A stretch of DNA of 64,000 nucleotides, taken from Halomontanus rarus (GTDB lineage: Archaea > Halobacteriota > Halobacteria > Halobacteriales > Natrialbaceae). The stretch spans positions 1-64,000 of the forward strand of contig NZ_CP071597.1 in NCBI RefSeq assembly GCF_017357405.1. Direction: 5' to 3'. The translations under genes and the position numbers were made by a program. A model generated the notes under the pieces. It did no database searches and had not been told where the DNA came from. It saw only the letters and a list, made by a program, of their open reading frames with translations. Below are positions 52,741 to 62,833 of this stretch, piece after piece. Positions within the stretch are counted from its first letter, which is position 1. Each line of letters begins with the position of its first letter.

Positions 52741-52902
52741 TTATTCTCGCTCGACTTCCACTAACGTTTCTGCAATCTCGTTCAGTTCTTTCTCTCGCGC
52801 CGTTCTACGCTCCTCGGCTTTACGGCCTTCCCGAGATACTCGCTGGCGAGCCATGTACTCCTCGTATTCGTTTTTCAGATATTTATCGTATTCTGAGGGC
52901 AT
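52741..52902 (-). CDS. Small charged coiled-coil protein
   Basis: This is a 53-aa protein (MPSEYDKYLKNEYEEYMARQ, then a Glu/Arg-rich helix with REGRKAEERRTAREKEL). It is wholly helical and likely a coiled coil. It is divergent from the DUF262 gene at 53062. No family is known; such small proteins can be antitoxins or regulators in defence islands, which is only a suggestion. Confidence 0.5.
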   Translation of the reverse strand: MPSEYDKYLKNEYEEYMARQRVSREGRKAEERRTAREKELNEIAETLVEVERE

Positions 52903-53061
52903 CACTGAACCTCACGAAATAGCCGGTACATATATGATATGATATTGTTCTGAAATCGCAGAACGCGGTATTATCGAACGCGGATTTGGTATAGCAGTAC
53001 AACTCGTTCTTGAATGAGGGGTGGCGAAATGTTTTGAGACCTGACCTAGAACATCCCTGAT

Positions 53062-55167
53062 ATGCAAATTGGAAAGTTACTTGACCGCGTTGAATCCAAC
53101 GCTATCGTCCTCCCCGAGTTCCAGCGAGAATTCGTCTGGAAACGCCAGCAAGCGAAGGAACTGATGGACTCCCTTTACAAGGGGTATCCCATCGGCGGAC
53201 TCCTCACGTGGGAGACAGAGAATCCGCCCGAAATCAAAAACGACGCAATTGACGAGGAAAAGCAGGCACTCTTCGAGATTCTTCTCGACGGTCAACAACG
53301 ATTGACTGTCCTCTATATGCTGCTGAAGGATGAAATCCCTCCGTACTACGACGAATCCGACATCGAGAACGACCCGCGTAAACTCTATTTCAATGTCGAG
53401 ACCGGCGAGTTCCACTTTGAGAACAAACGCGTCAGAGAAGGTACCCAGTGGGTGAAGGTCGTCAATTGCTTCACCGAATCGGTGAGCGCCATCTCAATCG
53501 CTCGAAGTGCTGCGGGTGACGACGACCCCGGAGAAGTTCTCCAAATCTCGGAACAATACGAGAAGCAACTCAAGCAACTTCAGAACGTCGAGACACACGA
53601 CCTCCCCGTCGAGACCCTTCCGAAATCTGCGGACATCCATCAGGCCATCGAACTCTTCGACAAAATCAACTCACAGGGCACGCACCTCAGCGACGCCGAA
53701 CTCGCCCTTGCCCACATGAGCGCCGAGTGGCCGCACATCCGGCGACATATGAAGGATAAGCAGGCTGACTTGGCTGAGAAAGGGTTCGATTTTGACCTCA
53801 ACTTCTACGTGAAGTGTATGATTGGAGTCATCACCCAGACGATGACATACGAGCAGGTCTACGATACGCCTCGGGGGACCTTGGAGGGGAAGTGGAACAG
53901 TCTGGCAAAGGACGACGGTGTGTTGGATTACGTCGTCAACGTTCTCCAGAACGAGGCGCACATCCCGAACTCGGATTACATCAACACGCGCGACGTTCTC
54001 ATTCCCTTCATCGTCTATCTCGACAAGCAGGACCGGCAAATCACGCAGCAGCGGAAGAAGGAGTTCATCCGCTGGTTGTACGCTGCGATGATGTGGACGC
54101 GCTACAGCGGGTCCTCCGACTCGACCGTCGAACACGACCTCTCCCTACTCGACAATCCATCTCCGACTGAGGACTTGATGCAGGAAATCAAGAACGACCG
54201 AGGACGGATTGAGGTGCAAGCGTCCGACCTTCGGGGCCGAGGCAAGCGCACTCGTCGGTTCTACAATATGGTTCGAATGGTTACCCGAGCAAATAGCCCC
54301 GTAGACTGGATGACGGGGGAGCCACTCATCGGAAGTTACGAACTCCAGTCGCACCATATCTTCCCCAAAAGCCGTCTCTACGACGAATACGATGCAGGAC
54401 GCTCGGCCCACCGGAAACTCGTTAACGAAATCGCTAACCGCGCTTTCCTCACTCCTGAAACGAACCAGAAACTGGGAGATACCCTTCCGAAAGAGTACCT
54501 CCCTGAAGTCAAGGAGCGACACCCCGATGCCCTGCCATCCCAGTTCATTCCTGACAACGAGGAGTTGTGGAAGGTCGAGAACTACGAGGATTTCCTCGCA
54601 AAGCGACGGGAAAAACTCGCGACTGCCATCAACGACTATATGGAGAGTTTAGTCACCGAGGGTGGCAGTGGTCCCGAAAGGGAGAGCATCGAGGACCTCA
54701 TTGCAGGAGGGGAGAATGCTCGTGTCGAGTTCAAGGAAACATTCCTCTACGACGTGTATCAGGACCAACCGAACAAAGACCTGAAAGCCGCTGTCACTAA
54801 GGAAGTATCGGCGTTTGCGAACTCTGGTGGCGGAGTTGTAATCATTGGAGTTGAGGATAATGACTTCAAGCCGGTCGGCATTGAACGTGACCTCAACCTG
54901 ATGAATGATGGCAAGGACTCGTTCGAACTCCAACTCAACCGTGAAATCGCCAACCGGCTCGGTAAGATGATGGCGACAGCCTACACTCACGTTACGTTCG
55001 AAGAAGTGGATGGGAAGACCGTCTGTGTCGTTTGGGTTGATGACAGCCCAGACCCCGTGTACTTCGAAGACGACGGTGGGGAGAAATTCTACGCCCGGTC
55101 TGGGAGTTCGTCTGAACCACTCGGCATTCAGGACGCCAGCCAGTATATCCAGCGTAACTGGAGTTAG
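53062..55167 (+). CDS. DUF262-HNH-AlbA_2 fusion protein (GmrSD/SspE-like effector)
   Basis: This is a 701-aa fusion. Residues about 1-220 are DUF262 with the nucleotide-handling DGQQR motif (76-80), as in GmrS, SspE and BrxU restriction enzymes. A nuclease-type segment around 395-460 has SHHIFPKSRL, an HNH/DUF1524-like His-x-x-Pro signature. From about 540 to the end is an AlbA_2/Schlafen-like domain (VEFKETFLYDV...EVSAFANSGGGVVIIGVEDN). DUF262-DUF1524 proteins cut modified phage DNA; the added AlbA_2 domain is unusual. The adenine methyltransferase gene follows on the same strand, 65 nt downstream, so the two probably form an operon. Confidence 0.85.
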   Translation: MQIGKLLDRVESNAIVLPEFQREFVWKRQQAKELMDSLYKGYPIGGLLTWETENPPEIKNDAIDEEKQALFEILLDGQQRLTVLYMLLKDEIPPYYDESDIENDPRKLYFNVETGEFHFENKRVREGTQWVKVVNCFTESVSAISIARSAAGDDDPGEVLQISEQYEKQLKQLQNVETHDLPVETLPKSADIHQAIELFDKINSQGTHLSDAELALAHMSAEWPHIRRHMKDKQADLAEKGFDFDLNFYVKCMIGVITQTMTYEQVYDTPRGTLEGKWNSLAKDDGVLDYVVNVLQNEAHIPNSDYINTRDVLIPFIVYLDKQDRQITQQRKKEFIRWLYAAMMWTRYSGSSDSTVEHDLSLLDNPSPTEDLMQEIKNDRGRIEVQASDLRGRGKRTRRFYNMVRMVTRANSPVDWMTGEPLIGSYELQSHHIFPKSRLYDEYDAGRSAHRKLVNEIANRAFLTPETNQKLGDTLPKEYLPEVKERHPDALPSQFIPDNEELWKVENYEDFLAKRREKLATAINDYMESLVTEGGSGPERESIEDLIAGGENARVEFKETFLYDVYQDQPNKDLKAAVTKEVSAFANSGGGVVIIGVEDNDFKPVGIERDLNLMNDGKDSFELQLNREIANRLGKMMATAYTHVTFEEVDGKTVCVVWVDDSPDPVYFEDDGGEKFYARSGSSSEPLGIQDASQYIQRNWS

Positions 55168-55232
55168 GCCAAAGCGCCTGTTTCTCCTCTCTTTGCCACA
55201 CATTGATATGACCCGAGCGTATTTCCCAGCGT

Positions 55233-58200
55233 ATGGCTATCCAGCAGATTACCGCATCTGATATTGCGGGCTGGGACTCTTTACAGGACATCGCGGCATC
55301 GTTCGAGAAACGCGGGCTCAAGCCGAGACCAAATCTCGGAGAAGACCATCATCTCGTTCTCCAACTTTCTGACGAGGAATTCGTCACCATCGTTGAGGCC
55401 GGACCCGGTGAGTCAGCGACCGACTTTAAGCCCCAGAACCGCACGCGCCACACGAACTTCGTCGCTACCAACGATTACGAGGACTTCACCTTCATCACGC
55501 GCGTCCGAAGTTGGGAAGGTCAGCAGCATGGTCGCATCAAGCACCAGAAACTCTCATTCACCAAGGAGCAGTTCGAGAGTAAAAGCGGCGAGAAGAACAC
55601 CATCCTGAAGAAACTGAACTCCATCGAGTACGGTTCGGCGGCGGCCATCTACGACACGCTCTACGACACCCAACGTGTCGTCAAGGAATTCTACCAGCAA
55701 TTTGAGGACCTGCGCACCGACCTCGTGCAAGAGGTTTCGGGCATCCCCGACGACCGTGGTGATGCAAAGCAGCGGTACGTGCAGGTCCTCCTCGACCGGA
55801 TGATTTTCCTCTACTTCATCCAAGAGAAACGTCTACTTGACCGTAACCGGGACTATCTTCACGAACAACCCGAAGAGGTTGTGGACGAGGGCGAGGACCG
55901 TTACGAGAAGTTCTACGCACCGCTATTCTTCAAATACCTCGCAGAGGACCAACAGAACCCAGACTTCGGCAAACTTCCGTATCTAAATGGCGGTCTGTTT
56001 GCAAGAAATCCCGTTGAGGAGGAGTTCGAGGACGCAAAACTAGGCGACTCCGCCGAACAGACGAATAAACTGTTCGACGAGATTCTGGATTTCCTCTCCG
56101 ACTGGAACTGGAACGTTGACGAGCGGCTCGACATCGTGGACCCGAAGAACCTCTCTCCGGCAGTTCTCGGCCACATCTTCGAGCAGACAGTCAACCAGAA
56201 GGAGATGGGCGCGTACTACACGCCCGAAGAAATCACGGGATTCATGGCTCGACAGACGGTCCACCCGTATCTCCTTGACCAACTTAACGAGGCTGTCGGT
56301 GCAAACTACGAAGAAATCGACGACGTATTCGGTTTCCCGGAAGCAAGCGCAAGTGCTGATACGACGGCCATTGCTGCCGGTGGGATGGTCACCCAGCAGG
56401 CCGCGACGGATAACGTAGAAACCGGCCACGTCGAGACGCTGTACCACGACCTTTTGAAAGAGGCGCAGATTCTGGACGCCGCCGTCGGGAGTGGAGCATT
56501 CCTGCTCGCGGCACAGGAGGTGCTGCTCGACCTCTATATGCAATGCATCGAATTCTTCCAGCAACTCGAAGACGAGGGGAAGGGCTGGGAACTTGAGGCA
56601 CGAACCCGAGACGAGTTGGATACCATTGCGTCGGGAAAGGGGAACGCCTCCCTGTATGCGAAGCGGACCATCATCCTCAGGAACTTATATGGGGTTGACA
56701 TTGACGAAGGTGCTGTTGAGATATGCAAACTTCGACTGTGGCTTTCGATGGTCGCGGACATTGAGGACGAGCCCGGCGAGGTCGAGCCACTCCCCAACAT
56801 CGATTTCAACATCCGTCAGGGGAACTCGCTCATCGGATTCACCGAAATTCAAGAGGTTGCTAACGAGGAGGGAGACGCATCGCTGAATAACTACGGTGGG
56901 GGAGTTGGTGAAAGTGTTGCGGCGATGTACGAGGAGGTCATCAACGCCGTCGAACGTCACCGTCTAGCGACTTCTGCGAAAGAAGCCACCAACGCACGTA
57001 ATATTGCCGAATCCCGCATTCAGAAACATAGTGAGAAACTTAACGAGAAAGTCCTTGAGCAGTTCCATAACGCAGGACTAGAGGATGTGACTCTCGAAGA
57101 CCTCGAAGGATACCATCCCTTCCACTGGGTTTTGGAATTCGCGACTGTGTACCGCGACGGAGGATTCGACGTTATCATCGGGAATCCTCCTTGGGACGTA
57201 CTTACCCCTAACCGAGATGACTACTTTACGAAGTTTGATGAGACGTTCCGCACCCGAAGGCCGGAGGACAAAGACCAGAAGATGGAAGAACTCCTATCGA
57301 AATCGTCCGTCTCTGAGGGGTGGGAGGAACACCAGATGGAAATGGAACGGCGGGCTACCTACTTCAACGATGGAGCCCAGTACGAACTCCAGAACCCAGA
57401 GGTGGGGGGGTCAGCAGTGGGGAACGAAAACGACCTCTCTATGCTATTCTTTGAACGTGTCTTCGATATCATCAGTAATGACGGGTACGTCGCCCAAATC
57501 CTCCCGGGAGTAATATTCAACGGTGCTGCTGGGAAGGACCTCCGATTACACGCATTAGAGAATTCGACGGTTCAAGACATTATCGGGTTTGAGAACCGAG
57601 GAATATTCTCAGAAATCGATAGCCGATATAACTTCGGCATCATTACGCTGAAAAACAGTGGAACCACCGACGAAATTACAGGCATCTTCCATCAGAACAC
57701 CGTCGATGTTCTTCGCGACCTCGAAAACAAGGCATTTGACATCCCCTCCCGTGTCCTCCGCGATTACTCCCCTGAGGCTCGTATCTTCCCTAACATCGAA
57801 TCACAAGCAGAAGTAGAGGTACTTGACAAGATACTCCAGCATCCACCAATCTCAGCCGACATTGATGGTTCGTGGTACGCCTCGCTGTACGCAGAACTCC
57901 ACCGCTCGGGTGACTCTGACCGACTCGTTGAGAACGAATCCGAGGGAGACTATCCTGTTTTCGAGGGAAAGAACGTCTTCCAGTTCAACTACGACGATAC
58001 GTTTCTTGATGACCTTGGGGCAGTCTCGCTCTGGAGTGTCGATGAAGGCACGTCTGAAGAGAAGAGTGCGAAGGCCCGAATCCGTGGAAAGAACCTCCGG
58101 TCGCGCGACGGGGACATCAGTCTGAAGAAGTCGATTTATAATCAATTCTCCAATGATGCGGAATTCAGTCACCTCAACACACGTTCACAAAAGGGATTTG

Positions 58201-58892
58201 TGAACGACCTTCTGACAGAGGAGTTTGACCGGCCAGAGTTAGCAGAGGAAGACGTTCTCCTTGACTCGACCGAGTACCGCATCGTGCTTAGAGAGATTGC
58301 ACGAGCGACTGACGAGAGAACTCTCATCGCGGGAGTCATCCCAAAGGGGGCAGTTGCGGTTCATACACTCCACACGGTCCGTCCCTACAAGGTCAAACCC
58401 GAGAAGGAAGACCTCGGAAACTATCCGATGCATAGTGCCTACAAACGTGTCTTTTCCGATGAGGAACTCTTCGCCGCACTCGGACTTCTAAATAGCATCC
58501 CATTCGACTATCTCATGCGGACGAAGGTAGACTCGCATATTGTCAAATACAAGTTTGAGGAATCCCAGATGCCGCGTATACAGGACGGCGATGACTGGTT
58601 CCACTACATCTCAGAGCGGGCGGCCCGGCTCAATTGCTACGGTGAGGCATTCAAGGACATGCGGGAGCGACTGGATGAAATCGAACCTGCAATGGATTCA
58701 GACGAGCGGCAGAAACTTCAGGCGGAGATAGACGCCGCAGTGTTCCATACATACGGTCTCAACCGACGAGATATGGAGTTCATCTTGGACGATTTCCATC
58801 GGGTTTCGGACCCGCGAATAATGACTGAGGACTACTTCGATATGGTGTTCGAGAAGTACGACCGACTTGAGGAGGAAGGTCCACACCCGTAG
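55233..58892 (+). CDS. Eco57I-type N6-adenine DNA methyltransferase
   Basis: This is a 1219-aa protein of the large restriction-modification methylase group. Motif I LDAAVGSGAFLLAAQ lies near 411 and motif IV NPPW near 649; the block YYTPEEITGFMARQTVHPYLL (near 328) is typical. The N-terminal 300 residues have no PD-D/ExK or HNH signature, so it is probably a methylase without its own nuclease. The C-terminal 550 residues likely hold target recognition (FDIISNDGYVAQILPG and later). Its stop is 22 nt from the stop of the convergent helicase gene. Confidence 0.85.
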   Translation: MAIQQITASDIAGWDSLQDIAASFEKRGLKPRPNLGEDHHLVLQLSDEEFVTIVEAGPGESATDFKPQNRTRHTNFVATNDYEDFTFITRVRSWEGQQHGRIKHQKLSFTKEQFESKSGEKNTILKKLNSIEYGSAAAIYDTLYDTQRVVKEFYQQFEDLRTDLVQEVSGIPDDRGDAKQRYVQVLLDRMIFLYFIQEKRLLDRNRDYLHEQPEEVVDEGEDRYEKFYAPLFFKYLAEDQQNPDFGKLPYLNGGLFARNPVEEEFEDAKLGDSAEQTNKLFDEILDFLSDWNWNVDERLDIVDPKNLSPAVLGHIFEQTVNQKEMGAYYTPEEITGFMARQTVHPYLLDQLNEAVGANYEEIDDVFGFPEASASADTTAIAAGGMVTQQAATDNVETGHVETLYHDLLKEAQILDAAVGSGAFLLAAQEVLLDLYMQCIEFFQQLEDEGKGWELEARTRDELDTIASGKGNASLYAKRTIILRNLYGVDIDEGAVEICKLRLWLSMVADIEDEPGEVEPLPNIDFNIRQGNSLIGFTEIQEVANEEGDASLNNYGGGVGESVAAMYEEVINAVERHRLATSAKEATNARNIAESRIQKHSEKLNEKVLEQFHNAGLEDVTLEDLEGYHPFHWVLEFATVYRDGGFDVIIGNPPWDVLTPNRDDYFTKFDETFRTRRPEDKDQKMEELLSKSSVSEGWEEHQMEMERRATYFNDGAQYELQNPEVGGSAVGNENDLSMLFFERVFDIISNDGYVAQILPGVIFNGAAGKDLRLHALENSTVQDIIGFENRGIFSEIDSRYNFGIITLKNSGTTDEITGIFHQNTVDVLRDLENKAFDIPSRVLRDYSPEARIFPNIESQAEVEVLDKILQHPPISADIDGSWYASLYAELHRSGDSDRLVENESEGDYPVFEGKNVFQFNYDDTFLDDLGAVSLWSVDEGTSEEKSAKARIRGKNLRSRDGDISLKKSIYNQFSNDAEFSHLNTRSQKGFVNDLLTEEFDRPELAEEDVLLDSTEYRIVLREIARATDERTLIAGVIPKGAVAVHTLHTVRPYKVKPEKEDLGNYPMHSAYKRVFSDEELFAALGLLNSIPFDYLMRTKVDSHIVKYKFEESQMPRIQDGDDWFHYISERAARLNCYGEAFKDMRERLDEIEPAMDSDERQKLQAEIDAAVFHTYGLNRRDMEFILDDFHRVSDPRIMTEDYFDMVFEKYDRLEEEGPHP

Positions 58893-58914
58893 AAACTCGT
58901 TTCCCTAAATGGGT

Positions 58915-61900
58915 TTACGACCCGACGATACCCCAGCACACAAGTCGGGCGTTCACGGCACTCTCCCCAACGAGCGTATCTTGATACTCAGTGGACGCCT
59001 CAATGTTCTCTTCGAGGAACGCTTCTAGTACTTCGAGGAACTCGGCAGGTGGCCAGTCTGGGAACGAATCGTATTCATCGTGGTTGCGGAAGGTCTCGCG
59101 GAGAATGCGGTCTTCGTCTGTGTTCGCGAGTTTCACCGCACCCAGCCGACTGTGGAGGTCGTCTGCCCACACCTCAATCGTATCGTAGTCCTCGTGACTG
59201 CAGGCGTCGTCCCCGAAATTCGGCTGGATGTAATGCGCGAGAAAGTCGAGAATTGTCTCTTGCTCCTTCGAGAACGAATTGCCTTGCTTGAATGCGCCCT
59301 CAACCTGACCCTCGCGTATTGTTTCCAGCCGGTCGTCGAGTACTTCCTCAATCTCCTTGCGATTCGCCAGCACGTGGTCGGTGTTCCCCGAAACCGGCTC
59401 GCCCTTGACAGATGGACTGACTGAGAGCGTCTGGACAGACCGCTCCTTCACGTCATCACCGAATGGCTTGTAGTAGAACGCCCGACGCACGCGCCCGAGT
59501 GGAGCATTCTCGTCTTCACTGTCGAACCAGAGGTGTGCGAGCCCGAAGACCCCCGGACGCGGCCCCTTGTTATGGTTGACGGCGTTCGTATAGAGGAATT
59601 CCCGTTCGACCGGCGGGTCGTCGAAGAAGTCCTCCGCGTACTCGAAGTCGTCAGCAGTGAGGCCGTACTCTTCATTCAGTTCGCGCTTAAGTAGGAAGCG
59701 GTCGTAGGCGGCCTCCTCGTTACTCCCTGCGTTCCGTAGGAGGGGGTTCTTCGAAGTGTCGTCAAGTTCGTTCACGTCCTCAATCTCCCGAGAGCGCCGG
59801 AGTGAGTCCTCGATTTCATCGACTTCGAGTTCCCCAATGGTCTTCTGCGTATCGACGCCCGCCTTCTCCAGAATCTGGTCCTCGTTCGGGTCGAGGATGT
59901 TATTCTCCTTCCCGACGATGAGTGCGATGTCGTTGATTTTCGCCTGCAGCCGCTTCAGCAATTTGATGGCTGCCTCGATGTCGCCATCCGGGTAGAAATT
60001 GTGGACGTGCTTCTCTGCCGTACTCCCAATACGGTCGATACGCCCGACACGCTGGACAATGCGCATTGGATTCCACGGCAAGTCGTAGTTGACAGCGACC
60101 TGAACGTCCTGTAGGTTCACACCCTCGCTGAGCGTGTCCGTCGCGACGACGTACTGGAGTTCGGTTTCGCCCGACTCAGCAAGCGTACTCTGATACCCGG
60201 ACGCTTGCGGCGCGAACCGCTGAATGATGTCCTGCTTATTCTCGTCACCGCCCTTCACGACTGCACTGTTCGCTGCCGTCAGCGGCGAATCCGGGTTGTC
60301 GCGTAGCGTCCGATACACGTAATCGGCGGTCCCCCGATATTGGGTAAAGATAAGGACCTTCTTATCGTGATTCTGGAGAACGTTTGCAAGTCGGTCGATT
60401 TTCGGGTCGCGGAACTCCCGCAGTGAGAAGACGGCCTCGTAGAAATCCCGGGTCGCGGAGTCCACTTCCGTCAGGTCGCTCCTCGGATACAGAATAGGAT
60501 TCATATCTTCCTCGGGAACACTTGGGAGGGTGCCCGCATTGTGGTCATGGAGCCACTGTCGCACCGTGACTGCGTGGTCACTTACGTCCCCAGTGTCCCG
60601 CGCCACATCCCCAATAAACTGCGTGAGGAAGTAGGCGAGCAGAGTCAGGTCCTCTCGAATGTAGGTCTTGACTTCGCCAATGGTCGCGTCTACCAGTTCG
60701 TCCTGTGTATCCGACTCGCCGTCATCGGCACGAACGGCAGTTGAATCGAAGCCGAACTCTTCGAGTGTCTGTTCGAGGTCTTCAGCGGCGTCCTTCCCTT
60801 CAACGAAGTCGTCGATGGTCGCAGGGGCTTCCCCATCCTGTACGGCGCGGAGCAGTTCGATGTCCTCGTCTTCGGGCAGGTCGTCTAGCAACCCGAGCAA
60901 TCGCCGCTCGCTCTGGTGTAGCGTCTCAATGGACTGGACAAACGCGTACGTCGAGGACTCCAATCGCTTGAGGAGATTCAATTTATAGAGGGCTTTGAGC
61001 GTACTCCCTGCCTTCGGGTTCTTCACCGTGATGTGCGGGAGGTGGAGGGCATCCATCACGTCGGGAAGCATACGGTAGATTGGCTGGTAGGCGGGCGGCA
61101 GCGAGTACTGTTCCTTGTTGAGTTTCGGTGGTTTAAAACTCATCTCGAAGTCCTCGTCGTCCCGAATCAGGTCCTTGACGTGCTTTCGGGTTCGCAGAAC
61201 CATCACCTCGTTGAGGATGTTCGAGATTTCCTTCGACTGGCGCTGCAATTGCTCGGTGATTTGCTGCTGCTTCTCGTCGGAGACCTCCTCCTTCCCGGCG
61301 GCGATGCGCTTGCGCGTCTCCGCGAGTTCGATGTACTCGTCGAAGGCGTCGAAGTCGAGTGAGGCTTTGTTGCGAATCTCCTCTGGGCTCGTGAACAGGC
61401 TGATGAGATTCTTTAGGTCGGTGGCGCTGTTGTTGATGGGCGTGGCGGTCAGCATAATCATCGTCTTCCCACGCAACTGCCGGAGGTTTGCGTGCCGTCG
61501 AGTCCCCTTGTAGTCGTCATCGTGGTCCGGGTTCGGTCGCCATTTCCCGAAGTTACGGAAGCGGTGGGCCTCGTCGATGAGCAGCACGTCGAAGTCGTCA
61601 CGGAGGTCCTGAACCTCTTCGTAGGTAAGGTTCTGGAACTTGCTGACGCTCATTACGTCGAGGTGAGTGCCGTCCATTTCCAGCCCGAAGTAGGGGTTAC
61701 CGTCCTCATCAGTCCCATCTTGGAGGAGGTCTTCCCACTGGTCGGTCAGGTTCGCTGGGACAATGAGGAGACATCGGTCACCGCGCTGTCGATAGTCGTA
61801 GAGGAGTTCACCGCCAATGAACGACTTCCCGAGGCCCACAGAGTCCGAGACGATACAGCCGTCGTACTGCGAGAGTTTCTCGCGTGCGCTCTCGTAGCCG

Positions 61901-62724
61901 AGTTTCTGGAAATAGTATAGCGGGCTGTCCCGGGCGCTGACATTGCCGCTGAGTTCGTCGTATGCGAGGAGTTTGTAGAGTTCGAAGGGTTCGAGATAGG
62001 TTCCGAGTTCTTCGTCGTCAGGACCACCACCGGACGTTTTCTTCTGCTTCTCCTTCCACTCCTGGTACTGGTCGCTGTTCTCGATGATGCGAATAATTTC
62101 TTCGGAGAATTCCTCGGCGTTCGCCCACTGGTTATCGTACCACTCTTCGAACTTTTGGGTCTGATAGCGGTCTTGACTAGTGAGGTTGAGTTCGATGTTA
62201 TTCCGGTGGCCGCTTGCCGAGAAGTTTGAGGAACCGACGATAGTTGCGCAGGCACGTGTATCCTCCTCGTCCTCTGACGGGGGCTCCTCATCCTCTTCTA
62301 GTGGGGCACGGAATGCTGCTCCCTTCGCGTGAAAATACCCATTCTCTGGATTTCGAACGCGGACTTCAACGATTCCATCAGCGATGAACTCTCGAAGTCG
62401 ATTGAGTCGCCCGAGTTGAGCGTTGTTCAGACTCTCGATGTCGCCTTTGAGTTCCTGCTTGACTTTCTCCTGGAGGTTCTGGCCGTCCTCAATTTCGTCT
62501 GCAGTCTGCTTGTTGGTCTGACGCCCCATCAGAATCCGAAGCGGCGCGCGACTGAGGTCGTCGGGGTCTGCCAGATTGTCTAAGTCTTCCTTGTAGAGGT
62601 CAAAGCCGGAGACGTAGAAGTAGCCCGTTGCGATTCGTGCCTCCTCAATTTGTGGAATAATTTTCTTGTAGACCTCTTCGAGACTTTTATCGGCGTTATC
62701 GACAAGTGGGGGAACAGAGAGCAT
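58915..62724 (-). CDS. PLD-SNF2 helicase anti-phage protein
   Basis: This is a 1269-aa protein. Residues 1-175 are a phospholipase D-like domain: HAK with His132 and Lys134, then GSSN at 164-167. The SF2/SNF2 motor follows with Walker A GLGKS (297-301), DEAH (384-387), the TATPINN motif, and the helicase C motifs FTQYRGTADYV, TLSEGVNLQDV and QRVGRIDRIGS near 895. It carries a single HxK/GSN half-site, so the nuclease may work as a dimer. Such PLD-helicase fusions are listed among anti-phage proteins. It converges on the methyltransferase gene. Confidence 0.88.
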   Translation of the reverse strand: MLSVPPLVDNADKSLEEVYKKIIPQIEEARIATGYFYVSGFDLYKEDLDNLADPDDLSRAPLRILMGRQTNKQTADEIEDGQNLQEKVKQELKGDIESLNNAQLGRLNRLREFIADGIVEVRVRNPENGYFHAKGAAFRAPLEEDEEPPSEDEEDTRACATIVGSSNFSASGHRNNIELNLTSQDRYQTQKFEEWYDNQWANAEEFSEEIIRIIENSDQYQEWKEKQKKTSGGGPDDEELGTYLEPFELYKLLAYDELSGNVSARDSPLYYFQKLGYESAREKLSQYDGCIVSDSVGLGKSFIGGELLYDYRQRGDRCLLIVPANLTDQWEDLLQDGTDEDGNPYFGLEMDGTHLDVMSVSKFQNLTYEEVQDLRDDFDVLLIDEAHRFRNFGKWRPNPDHDDDYKGTRRHANLRQLRGKTMIMLTATPINNSATDLKNLISLFTSPEEIRNKASLDFDAFDEYIELAETRKRIAAGKEEVSDEKQQQITEQLQRQSKEISNILNEVMVLRTRKHVKDLIRDDEDFEMSFKPPKLNKEQYSLPPAYQPIYRMLPDVMDALHLPHITVKNPKAGSTLKALYKLNLLKRLESSTYAFVQSIETLHQSERRLLGLLDDLPEDEDIELLRAVQDGEAPATIDDFVEGKDAAEDLEQTLEEFGFDSTAVRADDGESDTQDELVDATIGEVKTYIREDLTLLAYFLTQFIGDVARDTGDVSDHAVTVRQWLHDHNAGTLPSVPEEDMNPILYPRSDLTEVDSATRDFYEAVFSLREFRDPKIDRLANVLQNHDKKVLIFTQYRGTADYVYRTLRDNPDSPLTAANSAVVKGGDENKQDIIQRFAPQASGYQSTLAESGETELQYVVATDTLSEGVNLQDVQVAVNYDLPWNPMRIVQRVGRIDRIGSTAEKHVHNFYPDGDIEAAIKLLKRLQAKINDIALIVGKENNILDPNEDQILEKAGVDTQKTIGELEVDEIEDSLRRSREIEDVNELDDTSKNPLLRNAGSNEEAAYDRFLLKRELNEEYGLTADDFEYAEDFFDDPPVEREFLYTNAVNHNKGPRPGVFGLAHLWFDSEDENAPLGRVRRAFYYKPFGDDVKERSVQTLSVSPSVKGEPVSGNTDHVLANRKEIEEVLDDRLETIREGQVEGAFKQGNSFSKEQETILDFLAHYIQPNFGDDACSHEDYDTIEVWADDLHSRLGAVKLANTDEDRILRETFRNHDEYDSFPDWPPAEFLEVLEAFLEENIEASTEYQDTLVGESAVNARLVCWGIVGS

Positions 62725-62833
62725 TCTGGATACTGGTACTTACTATCACCCCAACTTAGTCTTTAGTGGATTCACGAACGAGGGGGAGACGTATCCAAAT
62801 GAACATTGGCCAAGGTCGTCAATTGGTGGACCA

